Assembly (NCBI GenBank): GCA_964543905.1
Contig: CAZIZO010000001.1
Coordinates: forward strand, 411,553 to 475,552
Reading direction: 5' to 3'
DNA from: GCA-016699835 sp964543905
GTDB taxonomy: Bacteria; Planctomycetota; Phycisphaerae; Phycisphaerales; UBA1924
DNA: 64,000 nucleotides
The translations under genes and the position numbers were made by a program. The notes under the pieces were generated by a model. The model did not search any database. It was given only the letters and a program-made list of their open reading frames with translations, and had not been told where the DNA came from. Positions 1-8,697 of the stretch are shown here, in pieces; the first letter of the stretch is position 1, and the number at the start of each line of letters is the position of its first letter.

Positions 1-1040
1 ACAACGCCCGCCTCCCCCTCTTCGGGTTGCCCACCGACCACAATGACCGCCCGACCGGGCCCATTCGCTCGTGCGTTGAACGACCGCTTGGACTCAATAT
101 ATTGAAACGCGACGATCTCGCCGTCCCTCGCCGCGGCCATCGCGCGAGCCATGGCGCGAACCACGATGCCGCCCGACACACAGTCGATCGTCACGATCTC
201 ACCCTTCTTGATGACGATGGGCTGATCGACGTGCTCCGGGCGGATGATGGTTCCCGCGTCGATGCGGCCTCGGGCGATGACGCCTTGGAGTGAACGAGCA
301 TCGATCGGAACCACGCTCGGCGGCACCCATTGCTCATCCGTGCGGAGCACGTCCGAGGTGAGCGGCTCGCCGCGGGCGATGCGGCGAGAGGCGACCGCGA
401 CCTCGCGTCGGATCAGCGGAGCAACTCGAACGGTGAGCGAGTTCGTAATCACGTCCCCGCGATAGGTGGTGATCGCGAGCGAGAGTCTGTCGGAACTTCC
501 CAGGGATCGGATGCTCGTCGCCACGCCGGCGACCGACGCGTCGAGCGCGTCGCCCTGCGCATCGTCGAACGTGACCCTGAGATCCTCGGGTGAGCACGCG
601 TACGCGTGCGCCAACCAGGTCACCACTTGATCACGCAGCGTCGGCGCCGCTTCGCCAGGCTGCGAACTGATCTCACGCGCGGGCATCACCCCCCGCGACT
701 CCGTCTTCGCGGCCTTGACGCGGCACGGCACCCCCGACAACGCCAACCTTCCCCAGTTCACCGTGGGCACCTTCTCCAACGCGGCCCGCACCCGCGGCAG
801 ATCGATCGTCGCGGCCTCGCCGCCTCGACCCAGTTCCGCTCGTAGGTCTTGGACGATCACCACCTCCGCCAGCATCGCGGGTCCCTGCACATCGGCCACA
901 TCCCCGAGCCGAACAACGTTCCCCGAGATGGACGCGGCGGGTCGAAGGCTGATTCGATCTTGCGCACCCACGCTGGCGCCGAGCGCACAAACGAGCGTGA
1001 CGGCCATCTTGAGGCGAAGTTGGAGTTCGTGGAGTCTCAT
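1..1040 (-). CDS. flgA: FlgA, flagellar P-ring assembly chaperone (3' end outside window)
   Basis: Periplasmic chaperone needed to assemble the FlgI P-ring around the flagellar rod. I translated 346 residues from an ATG at 1038-1040; the frame runs off the window edge without a stop. A signal-peptide-like N-terminus (about residues 1-26, ending near VGAQ) is followed by a divergent middle and, from about residue 212, an SAF/FlgA domain (REVAVASRRIARGEPL, then KKGEIVTIDCVSGG). The residues near 300-330 match the usual FlgA end, so little is missing. It lies 73 nt downstream of flgG on the same strand, consistent with a rod/ring operon. The identity rests on the domain pattern plus position after flgG. 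A GGAGG lies 12 nt upstream of the ATG, rather far for a ribosome site, so the start is less certain than the gene. Confidence 0.85.
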   Translation of the reverse strand, partial: MRLHELQLRLKMAVTLVCALGASVGAQDRISLRPAASISGNVVRLGDVADVQGPAMLAEVVIVQDLRAELGRGGEAATIDLPRVRAALEKVPTVNWGRLALSGVPCRVKAAKTESRGVMPAREISSQPGEAAPTLRDQVVTWLAHAYACSPEDLRVTFDDAQGDALDASVAGVATSIRSLGSSDRLSLAITTYRGDVITNSLTVRVAPLIRREVAVASRRIARGEPLTSDVLRTDEQWVPPSVVPIDARSLQGVIARGRIDAGTIIRPEHVDQPIVIKKGEIVTIDCVSGGIVVRAMARAMAAARDGEIVAFQYIESKRSFNARANGPGRAVIVVGGQPEEGEAGV

Positions 1041-1113
1041 CGTCGAGTCGAGCCTCCGGCTCGTTGCGGCACGGGTGTTCCGCGCGTTGGATCAAGGGAA
1101 GGTCACGAGTTCA

Positions 1114-1923
1114 TCAGCGACGGATCTGGGCCACGCTGCGGAGCGTGTCGTCCGCCGCGCGGATCGACTGGCTGTTCATCTCGAAGGCCCGCTGCGTGCG
1201 AATCAGGTCGATGAGTTCGCGTGTGGGGTCCACGTTCGAGGCTTCGAGAAAGTTCTGCACGAGTTTGCCCCGCCCGTCGGTGCCCGGGTCGCCCACCACC
1301 GGCGCCCCGGTCGCGTCGGTTTCGACGTAGAGATTCTCGCCCACCTGCTTGAGGCCCGCCGGGTTGGCGAAGTTGACGATCTGGATCGTCCCGGCCTCCT
1401 GGCGCGTGGAATCACCCGGCAGCACATACGTCACCTTGCCATCGGGCCCGATCTGGATGTCTCGAGCGTCCACGTTCAGCGTGATCGCAGGTTCGAGGCG
1501 ACGCCCAACGTCATTCGCGAGCACGAGTTGCCCCTCAGAGTTGAGCGCAAAGTTTCCTGCGCGGGTATAGGCGAGCCCCCCCTTCCCCAGCGCATCCTCC
1601 ACCTTGACCTGGAAGAAGCCGTTGCCGTCGATCATCGTGTCGAGCGGGCGATTGGTGATGCGCGGAGCCCCGGAACTGAAGTCGAGTTGTGTGCCCGAGA
1701 CACGAACGCCCAGGCCGACGTAGAGCCCGGTCGGGCGTTGGTCGCCGATGGCATTGGTGGCCCCGGGCTGCGCACGCTCGATGTACAGCAGGTCCTGGAA
1801 GTTCGTTCGGCTGGCCTTGAAGCCGTCGGTGTTGACGTTCGCCAGGTTGTTCGCGGTCACGTCGAGCGCCGTGTTGAGCGCGCTCAGCGCGGACGAGGCC
1901 GATTGCAGTGCGTTGATCGCCAC
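1114..1923 (-). CDS. flgG: FlgG, distal flagellar rod protein
   Basis: Structural protein of the distal rod that joins the basal body to the hook and is exported by the flagellar type III system. It has 269 residues, near the usual 260. The N-terminus carries the rod signature (ALNTALDVTANNLANVNTDG, about residues 15-34), the core has PLDTMIDGNGFFQV (about 97-110), and the C-terminus is the helical rod/hook domain (FLEASNVDPTRELIDLIRTQ and on). The start is GTG at 1921-1923 with GGAG 8 nt upstream. It sits between flgF (142 nt upstream) and flgA (73 nt downstream). Its N- and C-terminal helices are expected to form the coaxial rod coiled coil. Confidence 0.96.
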   Translation of the reverse strand: MAINALQSASSALSALNTALDVTANNLANVNTDGFKASRTNFQDLLYIERAQPGATNAIGDQRPTGLYVGLGVRVSGTQLDFSSGAPRITNRPLDTMIDGNGFFQVKVEDALGKGGLAYTRAGNFALNSEGQLVLANDVGRRLEPAITLNVDARDIQIGPDGKVTYVLPGDSTRQEAGTIQIVNFANPAGLKQVGENLYVETDATGAPVVGDPGTDGRGKLVQNFLEASNVDPTRELIDLIRTQRAFEMNSQSIRAADDTLRSVAQIRR

Positions 1924-2065
1924 AGTTCGTACTCCGAGTCAGGTCTGGGTGCGGGAGGACCATGTTCCCTCCGCGAATCGCGTGCCGATCACTTCAGCGA
2001 CATTCAAGCCTGCGCCACAACTCTTCGCATCCTCTCCCCGGCTTGGGTGTTCGTCATATCGCGCC

Positions 2066-2851
2066 TCAGGACACTCGACCGAAGGTGTTGATGAGACGGT
2101 CGTTGAGCCGGTCGGCCTGCGCCATCATCGAGAAGTTGGATTCCGCGTCGCGCGAGGCGCTCGTGATGCGCATGATCGTGCTCACCTCGTCCACCGCCGA
2201 TTCTTCGACGTGCGCCGGACGAATGATGCCCCCGGCGGACCGCGCCCCCTCGATCACGCCGGCCGGAGCGCGAAACAGACCTTCGCCCTCCTTCGACAGT
2301 TGCCCGGTGTCGGGGACCGAAACGAATCGGATGGCGGCGATGGCTGCCCCATCGGAACGGACCACGCCCTTCGCATCAACACTGATGGAGCCGCTCGCGG
2401 GAATGGAGATCTCGCCGCCGCGCTCATCGAGCACGGAAAGCCCGCTGCTGTTCACGAGTTTGCCCGCGCGACTTCGGAAGAACCGCCCGTCACGCGTGAG
2501 TCGCAGCCCGCCGTCGCCGTTCGCGGCGTTGCCGCCGGGATGACGCACCACAAAGAACCCCTCGCCCTGGATGCCCAGATCAAGCGGGGCGCCGGTGCTG
2601 CGCAGAGCGCCCTGCGCAAAGGTGGTTCGGTTCGGCGCAAGATGCACCCCCGCCCCAAGCCGCTCGAGAAGTGCGTTCGAGGGAATGAGTCGCCCCTCGG
2701 AATCCTGCGGATCGGCGGGTCGCTGCCTTGCGAGCGGAAGGTCGGGCTTGAAGCCCGCGGTGTCCAGATTGGCCAGGTTGTTGGAAAACACATCCTGGCG
2801 ATACATGGCGCTCAGCGCGCCCGTGGCGGAAATGTACAGACCGTAGTCCAC
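2066..2851 (-). CDS. flgF: FlgF-like proximal flagellar rod protein
   Basis: Rod protein that stacks below FlgG. The frame stays open upstream to 2995, but homology begins at a GTG at 2851 (DYGLYISATGALSAMYRQ), which matches family starts and gives 261 residues; GTGs at 2860 and 2863 are alternatives. The rod motif VFSNNLANLDTAGFKPD lies near residues 20-36, the central LDLGIQGEGFFVVRHPGG follows, and the C-terminus (MRITSASRDAESNFSMM) is the terminal rod helix. It is more divergent than FlgG, as FlgF usually is. No clear ribosome site precedes any of the candidate starts. The small zinc-ribbon-like gene ends 43 nt upstream. FlgF versus another rod protein is judged from GLYISATG and from order before flgG. 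Confidence 0.88.
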   Translation of the reverse strand: MDYGLYISATGALSAMYRQDVFSNNLANLDTAGFKPDLPLARQRPADPQDSEGRLIPSNALLERLGAGVHLAPNRTTFAQGALRSTGAPLDLGIQGEGFFVVRHPGGNAANGDGGLRLTRDGRFFRSRAGKLVNSSGLSVLDERGGEISIPASGSISVDAKGVVRSDGAAIAAIRFVSVPDTGQLSKEGEGLFRAPAGVIEGARSAGGIIRPAHVEESAVDEVSTIMRITSASRDAESNFSMMAQADRLNDRLINTFGRVS

Positions 2852-2894
2852 GTCGGGCACCACGCGAATCGCGTGCCAGCACGCCGCGGAGGTC

Positions 2895-3137
2895 TTAGTT
2901 ACCCCGACCGCAACTCCCGTGAGTCTTCCCGCACGGGCAACACGAACCGGTGTTGCGAGCAAGCAAACTCGAGCCCTTCTCCGCGGCCTCGCCACCCGCC
3001 GCGAACGTGGACACGCGACGCCGGAACAGTCGCCCCTTGCCTAGGGGATCCGTCACCGGTGCGTCGGCCTGGTTCATGGGCCGGATGAGTTCGAGCACCG
3101 TCCCATCGCTCTCGCATATGTACTCGTACAGCGGCAT
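2895..3137 (-). CDS. FmdB-like putative regulatory protein with reduced zinc ribbon
   Basis: Small protein (80 residues from the ATG at 3135-3137) with the FmdB family opening MPLYEYICESDG. In the family this opening starts a zinc ribbon with two Cys pairs; here only Cys8 of the first pair remains, and the second pair region reads LFRRRVSTFAAGG with no Cys. Instead the C-terminus has a Cys cluster, SCCPCGKTHGSCGRGN, which could hold metal differently. FmdB proteins are poorly understood; proposed roles are transcriptional regulation of formamidase/amidase genes. The open frame extends to 3251 without homology, so the inner ATG was chosen. It lies upstream of flgF on the same strand and is divergent from the kinase gene (69 nt between starts). 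Confidence 0.72.
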   Translation of the reverse strand: MPLYEYICESDGTVLELIRPMNQADAPVTDPLGKGRLFRRRVSTFAAGGEAAEKGSSLLARNTGSCCPCGKTHGSCGRGN

Positions 3138-3206
3138 ACTGTCCTCACAACGATCTCGGGCCAGCCTTCGGCAGGCCGTGCGCCAGATCGTATGGAGCAC
3201 ACCGCG

Positions 3207-6059
3207 ATGGCACAATGCCCGGGATGTTCCAAAGCGGTCGCCGATGGGCAAACGCGTTACCCGTCATGCGGCAGCGCCATTCCTGCGCCCACGTTGTCCA
3301 CCTTCGACACCAGTTGGGACAACCCCCGGTCCTCTTCGCTCGGATCGGCCCAAGCCGACCGCCCACCCCAAGACGTCGACCCGGCCGCTCCGACCCTCCT
3401 GCCCATGCCCCCCGATTCGGGCATCCGTTCCGGCTCCGGCTCCTTCGCTCGTCGGATCGCACAGCCCGAAGGGCAGTTTGAACCGGGCACGATGATCGCA
3501 AACCGCTATCGAATCTTGAAACTGCTGGGCAAAGGCGGGATGGGCGAGGTGTACCAAGCCGAAGACCTCACACTCGAACTCGTCGTCGCGCTCAAGTTCC
3601 TCCCCGAAAAGCACGTCCGCGATCAGGCCGTCGCCCGTGCATTCCTCAACGAAGTTCGTACCGCTCGGCGCGTCACACACCCCAACGTCTGTCGCGTCTA
3701 CGACATCGATGAGTTCGAGGGACGGCAGTTCATCAGCATGGAGTATGTGGACGGCGAGAACGTCAGTTCCATCATCAAACGCATCGGGCGCCTCCCCGAA
3801 GATCGGGCCCTCCTCATCTCACGCCAGGTCTGCGCCGGCCTCGCCGCCGCCCATGCCGAGGGAATCCTGCACCGCGACCTCAAGCCCGGCAACATCATGA
3901 TCAACGCCGAGGGACGGGCGAAGATCACCGACTTCGGGCTCGCCGGATTTATCCACGAACTGAGATCGGACCGCGGCGGCGCGGGAACCCCCGCCTACAT
4001 GGCGCCCGAACTGCTCCTCGGCGGCACCCCCTCCGTCGCGAGCGATGTCTACTCCCTCGGGCTCCTCATCCATGAGATGCTCACCGGCAAGCCCGTGTTC
4101 CGTCCTAAGAACATGGCGGAACTGCTCGAGGCGCACGACAAGCCCATTCCCCCGCCGTCGTCCGTCGTCGCCTCGGTCAGCGCCGACACCGACAACGTCG
4201 TGCTGCGCTGCCTCTCGCGCGATCCGTCCGAACGACCGGCGACGCCCGTCCTCGTCTCCGCCGCGCTCCCCGGGGGGGACGTGCTCATGGCCACGACCGA
4301 AGCCGGGCTGACCCCCACCCCGGCCTTGCTCGCCCTCGCCGGCTCCAAGGGGCTGCTCCGCCCGCTGGCCAGCATCTCCCTCTTCGCGTCGTGCGTCATC
4401 CTCCTCGCCCTCTTCCTGTCGTGGATCGCGCCCCACACCACCGTCATTGGGCGCTCTCAACTGCCAAAGCCCGCCGCCGTCCTCGCCGATCGGGCACGAG
4501 AGATCCTCAACGACATCGGCTACCAAGTTCCGCATGGGTCGCGCGTCTATCGGTCCTACGCCCTCGACTACTACCAGGAGTTCGTCGGTGAGATCATGCG
4601 CCAAGACCAGTCTTCGTCCCGATGGGATCGCCTCTCCCGCCTCCGGCCGACCGCCATCGACTTCTACTACCGCGAAAGCCCGGACCCGCTCCAGACCCTG
4701 AGCGATTCGCTCCAGGTCACGATGCGAGACCCTCCTCCCATCGACCCCGGCATGATCGCGGTCCGACTCGACGTGGGCGGCAAACTCCGAGAACTCACGG
4801 TCGTCCCCGAGAACTTCGAGAACGAAGACCCCGACGAACGCGATCGACGCCACGAACGCAACGCCCGCTACGACTGGTCTCGCGTCTTCGCCGCCGCCGG
4901 CCTCTCGCTGGACCAGTTCACCCCCACCGATTCCCAGCGCCATCCGCCCGTCTACGCGGAACAGCGCTTCGCGTGGAGGGGCGTCTACCCCGAGAGCCCG
5001 GACGAGACGCTGCGCATCGAGGCCGCGCTCACCGATGGACGCCCCGTCTTTTTCCGGATCGTCGAGGAGCGATGGAAGAACGCCTCCGTTTTCGGAAAGT
5101 ACGCCTACGGCGGGGTCAATCTCTCCCGCTTCAAAATCGCGGGCGTGCTGCTCTGGTCGATCGTCCAGATGGCGTGCGTGATCGGCGCCGTGGTCCTCGC
5201 CCTCCGCAACATCAAACTCAAGCGCGGAGATCGCGACGGCGCCATCCGCGTCGGGCTCGCCACGGTCGTCGTGACCCTCATCGGGCATCTGCTCCGCGCG
5301 GACCACTCGCTCAGCGGCTCCGCCGAACTCATTATCCTCCTCCGCGCGTCGAGGTCCGCCGTCCTGTGGGGTGCGTGGATGTGGCTCCTCTACCTGGCGA
5401 TGGAGCCCTACGCCCGCCGAATGTGGCCCGAAACCATGATCTCATGGTCGAGGCTCCTGGCTGGAAAATGGAACGACCCGCTCGTCGGTCGGCACGCGCT
5501 CATCGGCACCGTCGGGGGCGTGGCGGCGGCCTGCATCTTCCTCCTCAACCGTCTCGTCCCCTCCATTGCCGGCAAGCCCCCCATGCCCCTCTGGATCAGC
5601 GAGGAGTTCGGCGACGTCATCTTGGGAGGGGGCGTGATCCCGCTCGGAGTGACCGCCGAACTCTTCGTCCGCGCCCTCCAGTTCTCACTCGCGTTCCTCA
5701 TGGCCCTCGTCCTCCTCACCCTCCTGTTCCGCAATCGCTGGGCCGGCGCCGCCGCCTACGCCATCATCCAAACCGCCATCTTCTGCATGGGGCAGTTCGG
5801 CACCGAATACTTCGATCCCCTCTCACCCATCGCCTACGGCGTGCTCACGCTCGTCTGCCTCACGCTCGTCGTCCGCTGCGGACTCTTCGCACTGCTCGTC
5901 GGCATGCTGACCTTCTACATCCTCGTCACCTTCCCCTTCGGTGGCTCGATCTCGGCGTCATTTTTCCCCATCGCCCTCCTCGGCCTCTTCTTCATCCTGA
6001 CCAATGCCCTGCTCGCGATGCTCGTCGCCACACGATGGAAGTCCTCGCAGCCCGCGTGA
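3207..6059 (+). CDS. Membrane Ser/Thr protein kinase with N-terminal zinc-ribbon remnant
   Basis: Hanks-type kinase of 950 residues. It starts with a short ribbon (CPGC at 4-7, then a lone Cys21 where a second pair is expected). The kinase domain, about 100-355, has the glycine loop GKGGMGEVY (108-116), catalytic Lys130 in VALK, HRDLKPGN (222-229), DFG (242-244) and APE (266-268), so it should be active. A first membrane segment lies near 385-405, then an approximately 250-residue presumably periplasmic region, then about eight C-terminal membrane segments including a conserved-looking EPYARRMWPE...DPLVGR stretch that I recall from acidobacterial and planctomycete kinases. No PASTA repeats. 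The ATG at 3207 (MAQCPGC) is preferred to the in-frame ATG at 3192. The substrate is unknown. It ends 12 nt from the convergent batE end. Confidence 0.93.
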   Translation: MAQCPGCSKAVADGQTRYPSCGSAIPAPTLSTFDTSWDNPRSSSLGSAQADRPPQDVDPAAPTLLPMPPDSGIRSGSGSFARRIAQPEGQFEPGTMIANRYRILKLLGKGGMGEVYQAEDLTLELVVALKFLPEKHVRDQAVARAFLNEVRTARRVTHPNVCRVYDIDEFEGRQFISMEYVDGENVSSIIKRIGRLPEDRALLISRQVCAGLAAAHAEGILHRDLKPGNIMINAEGRAKITDFGLAGFIHELRSDRGGAGTPAYMAPELLLGGTPSVASDVYSLGLLIHEMLTGKPVFRPKNMAELLEAHDKPIPPPSSVVASVSADTDNVVLRCLSRDPSERPATPVLVSAALPGGDVLMATTEAGLTPTPALLALAGSKGLLRPLASISLFASCVILLALFLSWIAPHTTVIGRSQLPKPAAVLADRAREILNDIGYQVPHGSRVYRSYALDYYQEFVGEIMRQDQSSSRWDRLSRLRPTAIDFYYRESPDPLQTLSDSLQVTMRDPPPIDPGMIAVRLDVGGKLRELTVVPENFENEDPDERDRRHERNARYDWSRVFAAAGLSLDQFTPTDSQRHPPVYAEQRFAWRGVYPESPDETLRIEAALTDGRPVFFRIVEERWKNASVFGKYAYGGVNLSRFKIAGVLLWSIVQMACVIGAVVLALRNIKLKRGDRDGAIRVGLATVVVTLIGHLLRADHSLSGSAELIILLRASRSAVLWGAWMWLLYLAMEPYARRMWPETMISWSRLLAGKWNDPLVGRHALIGTVGGVAAACIFLLNRLVPSIAGKPPMPLWISEEFGDVILGGGVIPLGVTAELFVRALQFSLAFLMALVLLTLLFRNRWAGAAAYAIIQTAIFCMGQFGTEYFDPLSPIAYGVLTLVCLTLVVRCGLFALLVGMLTFYILVTFPFGGSISASFFPIALLGLFFILTNALLAMLVATRWKSSQPA

Positions 6060-6071
6060 GCCTCGCCACGC

Positions 6072-6899
6072 CTAGATCACTTCAACCTGCTCCAATCGGA
6101 CCCACGCCTCCTTGTTCTCCGGGAGCGCCACACGCGCCCACGCCCCACGCCGCTCACGAATCCGCACCTCGAGTCCCGCTCGCAGAGGTTCCTTGAAGGC
6201 GGCCTCATACACGCCCTCGCTCGGCCCCGTTCTCGCCACCACGTCGCGTGACACCACCACCGCCAACGTGCTCGTGCGCTGCTCCAGAGCCTCCGACACC
6301 GGCGCACCGATCACCAGCCCCGCCAGCGCCCAACTCCCCAGTGCCAGTCGCCCCAAGCCACGCGTCCGCCACGCCACCCTCGCTCCAAGCGCCGTCCATC
6401 CGACCACCCAGAGCACGCCCGCCGTTCCAATCCACACGCCCGGCGGTGCCACACCCTGCGCCCGCCTCGCCAAGTCCACTCCACGATGTGCGATCGTCCT
6501 CACGCCCTCCGCCGGCGCCACCACCCCCGCGCGCCGTCGTGCCGCCTCCAAGCCCTCGCGCACGACCGCATTGCCCGGCTCCAGCGCCACCGCGCGCCGA
6601 TACGACGCGATCGCTCGCCCATAATCGCCCGTCAGCATCCACGCGTTCGCGATGTTGTACTCCAACTTGGCGTTCTGGATGCCGCCCTCACGCAGCGACG
6701 CCCACAACGTCGCCGCCGCCCGGAAGTGCGCGTGGCTCGCCTCGCGATCTTTCTCGGCGACCGAAAGCCCTTGCTCGAACCTCTGCTCACCTTCCGCGAG
6801 CACCCGCCGCATCTCCTCCATCGACTCCGCGCGCCCGTGCGCCGCCCCCCCCACCGCGATCATCACGATCGCCACCACCGTTCGCGTGGCACGCCTCAT
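6072..6899 (-). CDS. batE: BatE-like TPR and SH3 domain membrane protein
   Basis: Last gene of the Bat operon, 275 residues from an ATG at 6897-6899 that overlaps the batD stop as ATGA. It has an N-terminal signal or anchor (TVVAIVMIAVGGAAHG), tetratricopeptide-like helices (KLEYNIANAWMLTGDYGRAI, about residues 80-100), two membrane segments near 160-205 and a C-terminal bacterial SH3-like domain (VVARTGPSEGVYEAAF and following). TPR plus two membrane helices plus SH3 is the BatE architecture in Bacteroides-type aerotolerance operons. The partner is presumably the BatA/BatB/BatD membrane complex. The longer open frame up to 7019 is antisense-derived sequence and was not used. Exact biochemical role unknown. 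Confidence 0.85.
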   Translation of the reverse strand: MRRATRTVVAIVMIAVGGAAHGRAESMEEMRRVLAEGEQRFEQGLSVAEKDREASHAHFRAAATLWASLREGGIQNAKLEYNIANAWMLTGDYGRAIASYRRAVALEPGNAVVREGLEAARRRAGVVAPAEGVRTIAHRGVDLARRAQGVAPPGVWIGTAGVLWVVGWTALGARVAWRTRGLGRLALGSWALAGLVIGAPVSEALEQRTSTLAVVVSRDVVARTGPSEGVYEAAFKEPLRAGLEVRIRERRGAWARVALPENKEAWVRLEQVEVI

Positions 6900-8695
6900 T
6901 GCCCGCCTCCCTTCGCCCCACGCTCGATGGTGCCCAGCACCGCCTCGGCCTCTCCGCGAATGTCGTGGACTTCCGCCTCCTCCCCGCTGTACGCCGCCGC
7001 CTCGCACCGCTCCAAACACCTCGCGACCTTCGTCGCCGATTCCAGGTCCAACCCCGCGAGACCCCGCGCATCACGCGACGTCACGGCCTCCGCCGTGATG
7101 CATCCGACCTCGCCCACAAACTCGCGCACGCATCTCGACACATCGTCCGCGCTCTCCGCTCGACGAAGACCCGCTCGCGCCCGCCCCGCCGCCAGCCGCA
7201 CACGCTCGCTCGTCCCTCTCGCCCGCGATCGCATATGACGCACCACCACCAGACCCGCCAGCGCCACCGGCGGCATCAGCACCACGCCCATCCCCACCGG
7301 GCTCGTCAGCACCGCCAACGCATCGATACGCTGGTTCTCCAGCAACGCGTCGCCCGCGTAGTTTCCCCGCATCGCGAGCCCGCCCGGCGTCAACGTGTAC
7401 GCCCCAGGCGCCGCGATCGATCGCTCGCCCACCACCGCGTCCGCCACCGTCACCTCGCGCGTCGGCCGCACCTTCAGCGGGATCGGCGCCGTCGCCGCCG
7501 TCCGATACGCTCCCGTCTCGGTGTCGAAGAAACTCAGCGGGATCGAAGGGATCGCCGTGACCGCGTCCGATTTCGGACGAATCGTCGTCGTGAAGACGCG
7601 TTCGCTCGCGGCGCCATCCCTCTTCACTTCCCACCCCTCGGGCGAACCCTTGAACCCCTCCGTAAAGCCCGGGATCAACTCCAACTCCGGCGCCTTCACC
7701 CGATCCATCGGTGGCGTGCCCTTGATCGACACCCTCAACGTCACCGGGTCGCCCACGTTCGCCTCGCTCACGCCCGCCGACGCCTCGATCGTGTACCGCC
7801 CGATCAATCCGTTGAACCCGACCGGCTTCCCCGCCTCCGGCAACGCCGACACCCGCAGACCCACCTTCTCGCACGCGATCACCACCCGCTCCGATCGGAA
7901 CGCGCCCATCGCGGCATCAAAGGCCGCTGCGTACGGGCCGACTTCGATCTCCCCCGCTCGCTTCGGGATCACCGAAAACTCGATCGTCAACGTCGTATAA
8001 CTCCGCCCCTCGTACACCCCTTGTCCCAAGACCCCAACCGCCGACCCGCCCACAAACTGCACGTTTCGATACGGCGACCTCGGATTGCTCCTCTGGTCCG
8101 CCAGCGCTCTCGCGTCCGCGCTCGGCACGATGTCGTACACATCGCCACCGTCCGACCCCGAAAAGACCGCCGGCTCCACCTCGCGCCCGATGTACCACAC
8201 CAGCCGCATCGGGATCGGTTCGCCCACGTACGCCGTCGTCCGGTCGCACACAAGTTTGAGTTTGAAATCCGCGTGGTCCACCGGCTCTCGCACCGTGATC
8301 AGAAGTTCGTTCGTCGCGTGCATCGCCCCGTTGACCTCCACCCGCACCGAAGGCACCTTGACCTTTCCCGCCTTGAGGGGCCTCACCCGCCACTGCATCA
8401 CATAGCCCTGGAACACCTGCTCACTCCGCCGTCCGTTGATGATCGTCACGCTCCGGCTCGATCGATCCTGTCCGCCCACGAACGTGCATTCCAAGTCGGG
8501 CAGGTTCGACAAGTCCGGCTCCTTCGCCGCCGAGGCCCCCTCCACCGTGATCTGCAGCACGAACGTGTCGCCCAAGTACAACCGCATCGGGTCCGCCGTC
8601 GCCGTCACCGTCACGTCCGCACGCGCCGCCCCTCCCAGCACCAGCGCCAGCAGCATCACCGCATGCCCAACCTGTCGAATCAGCGTGCTCATCAT
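6896..8695 (-). CDS. batD: BatD-like protein, Ig-like oxygen-tolerance family
   Basis: Large exported protein (599 residues) with a signal peptide (about 1-28, LLALVLGGAARA), repeated beta-sandwich domains typical of BatD/DUF7379-type proteins (for example LYLGDTFVLQITVEGAS, AYVGEPIPMRLVWY, ANVGDPVTLRVSIKG), a membrane segment near residue 470 (VGMGVVLMPPVALAGLVVV) and a cytoplasmic helical tail. Upstream in-frame TTG and GTG codons overlap batC, but the ATG at 8695 has AAGGA 9 nt before it and starts 2 nt after the batC stop. The 3' end overlaps batE by 4 nt. BatD is thought to sit in the cell envelope with the VWA proteins BatA and BatB; the mechanism is not settled. Confidence 0.86.
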   Translation of the reverse strand: MMSTLIRQVGHAVMLLALVLGGAARADVTVTATADPMRLYLGDTFVLQITVEGASAAKEPDLSNLPDLECTFVGGQDRSSRSVTIINGRRSEQVFQGYVMQWRVRPLKAGKVKVPSVRVEVNGAMHATNELLITVREPVDHADFKLKLVCDRTTAYVGEPIPMRLVWYIGREVEPAVFSGSDGGDVYDIVPSADARALADQRSNPRSPYRNVQFVGGSAVGVLGQGVYEGRSYTTLTIEFSVIPKRAGEIEVGPYAAAFDAAMGAFRSERVVIACEKVGLRVSALPEAGKPVGFNGLIGRYTIEASAGVSEANVGDPVTLRVSIKGTPPMDRVKAPELELIPGFTEGFKGSPEGWEVKRDGAASERVFTTTIRPKSDAVTAIPSIPLSFFDTETGAYRTAATAPIPLKVRPTREVTVADAVVGERSIAAPGAYTLTPGGLAMRGNYAGDALLENQRIDALAVLTSPVGMGVVLMPPVALAGLVVVRHMRSRARGTSERVRLAAGRARAGLRRAESADDVSRCVREFVGEVGCITAEAVTSRDARGLAGLDLESATKVARCLERCEAAAYSGEEAEVHDIRGEAEAVLGTIERGAKGGGQ

Positions 8696-8697
8696 GT

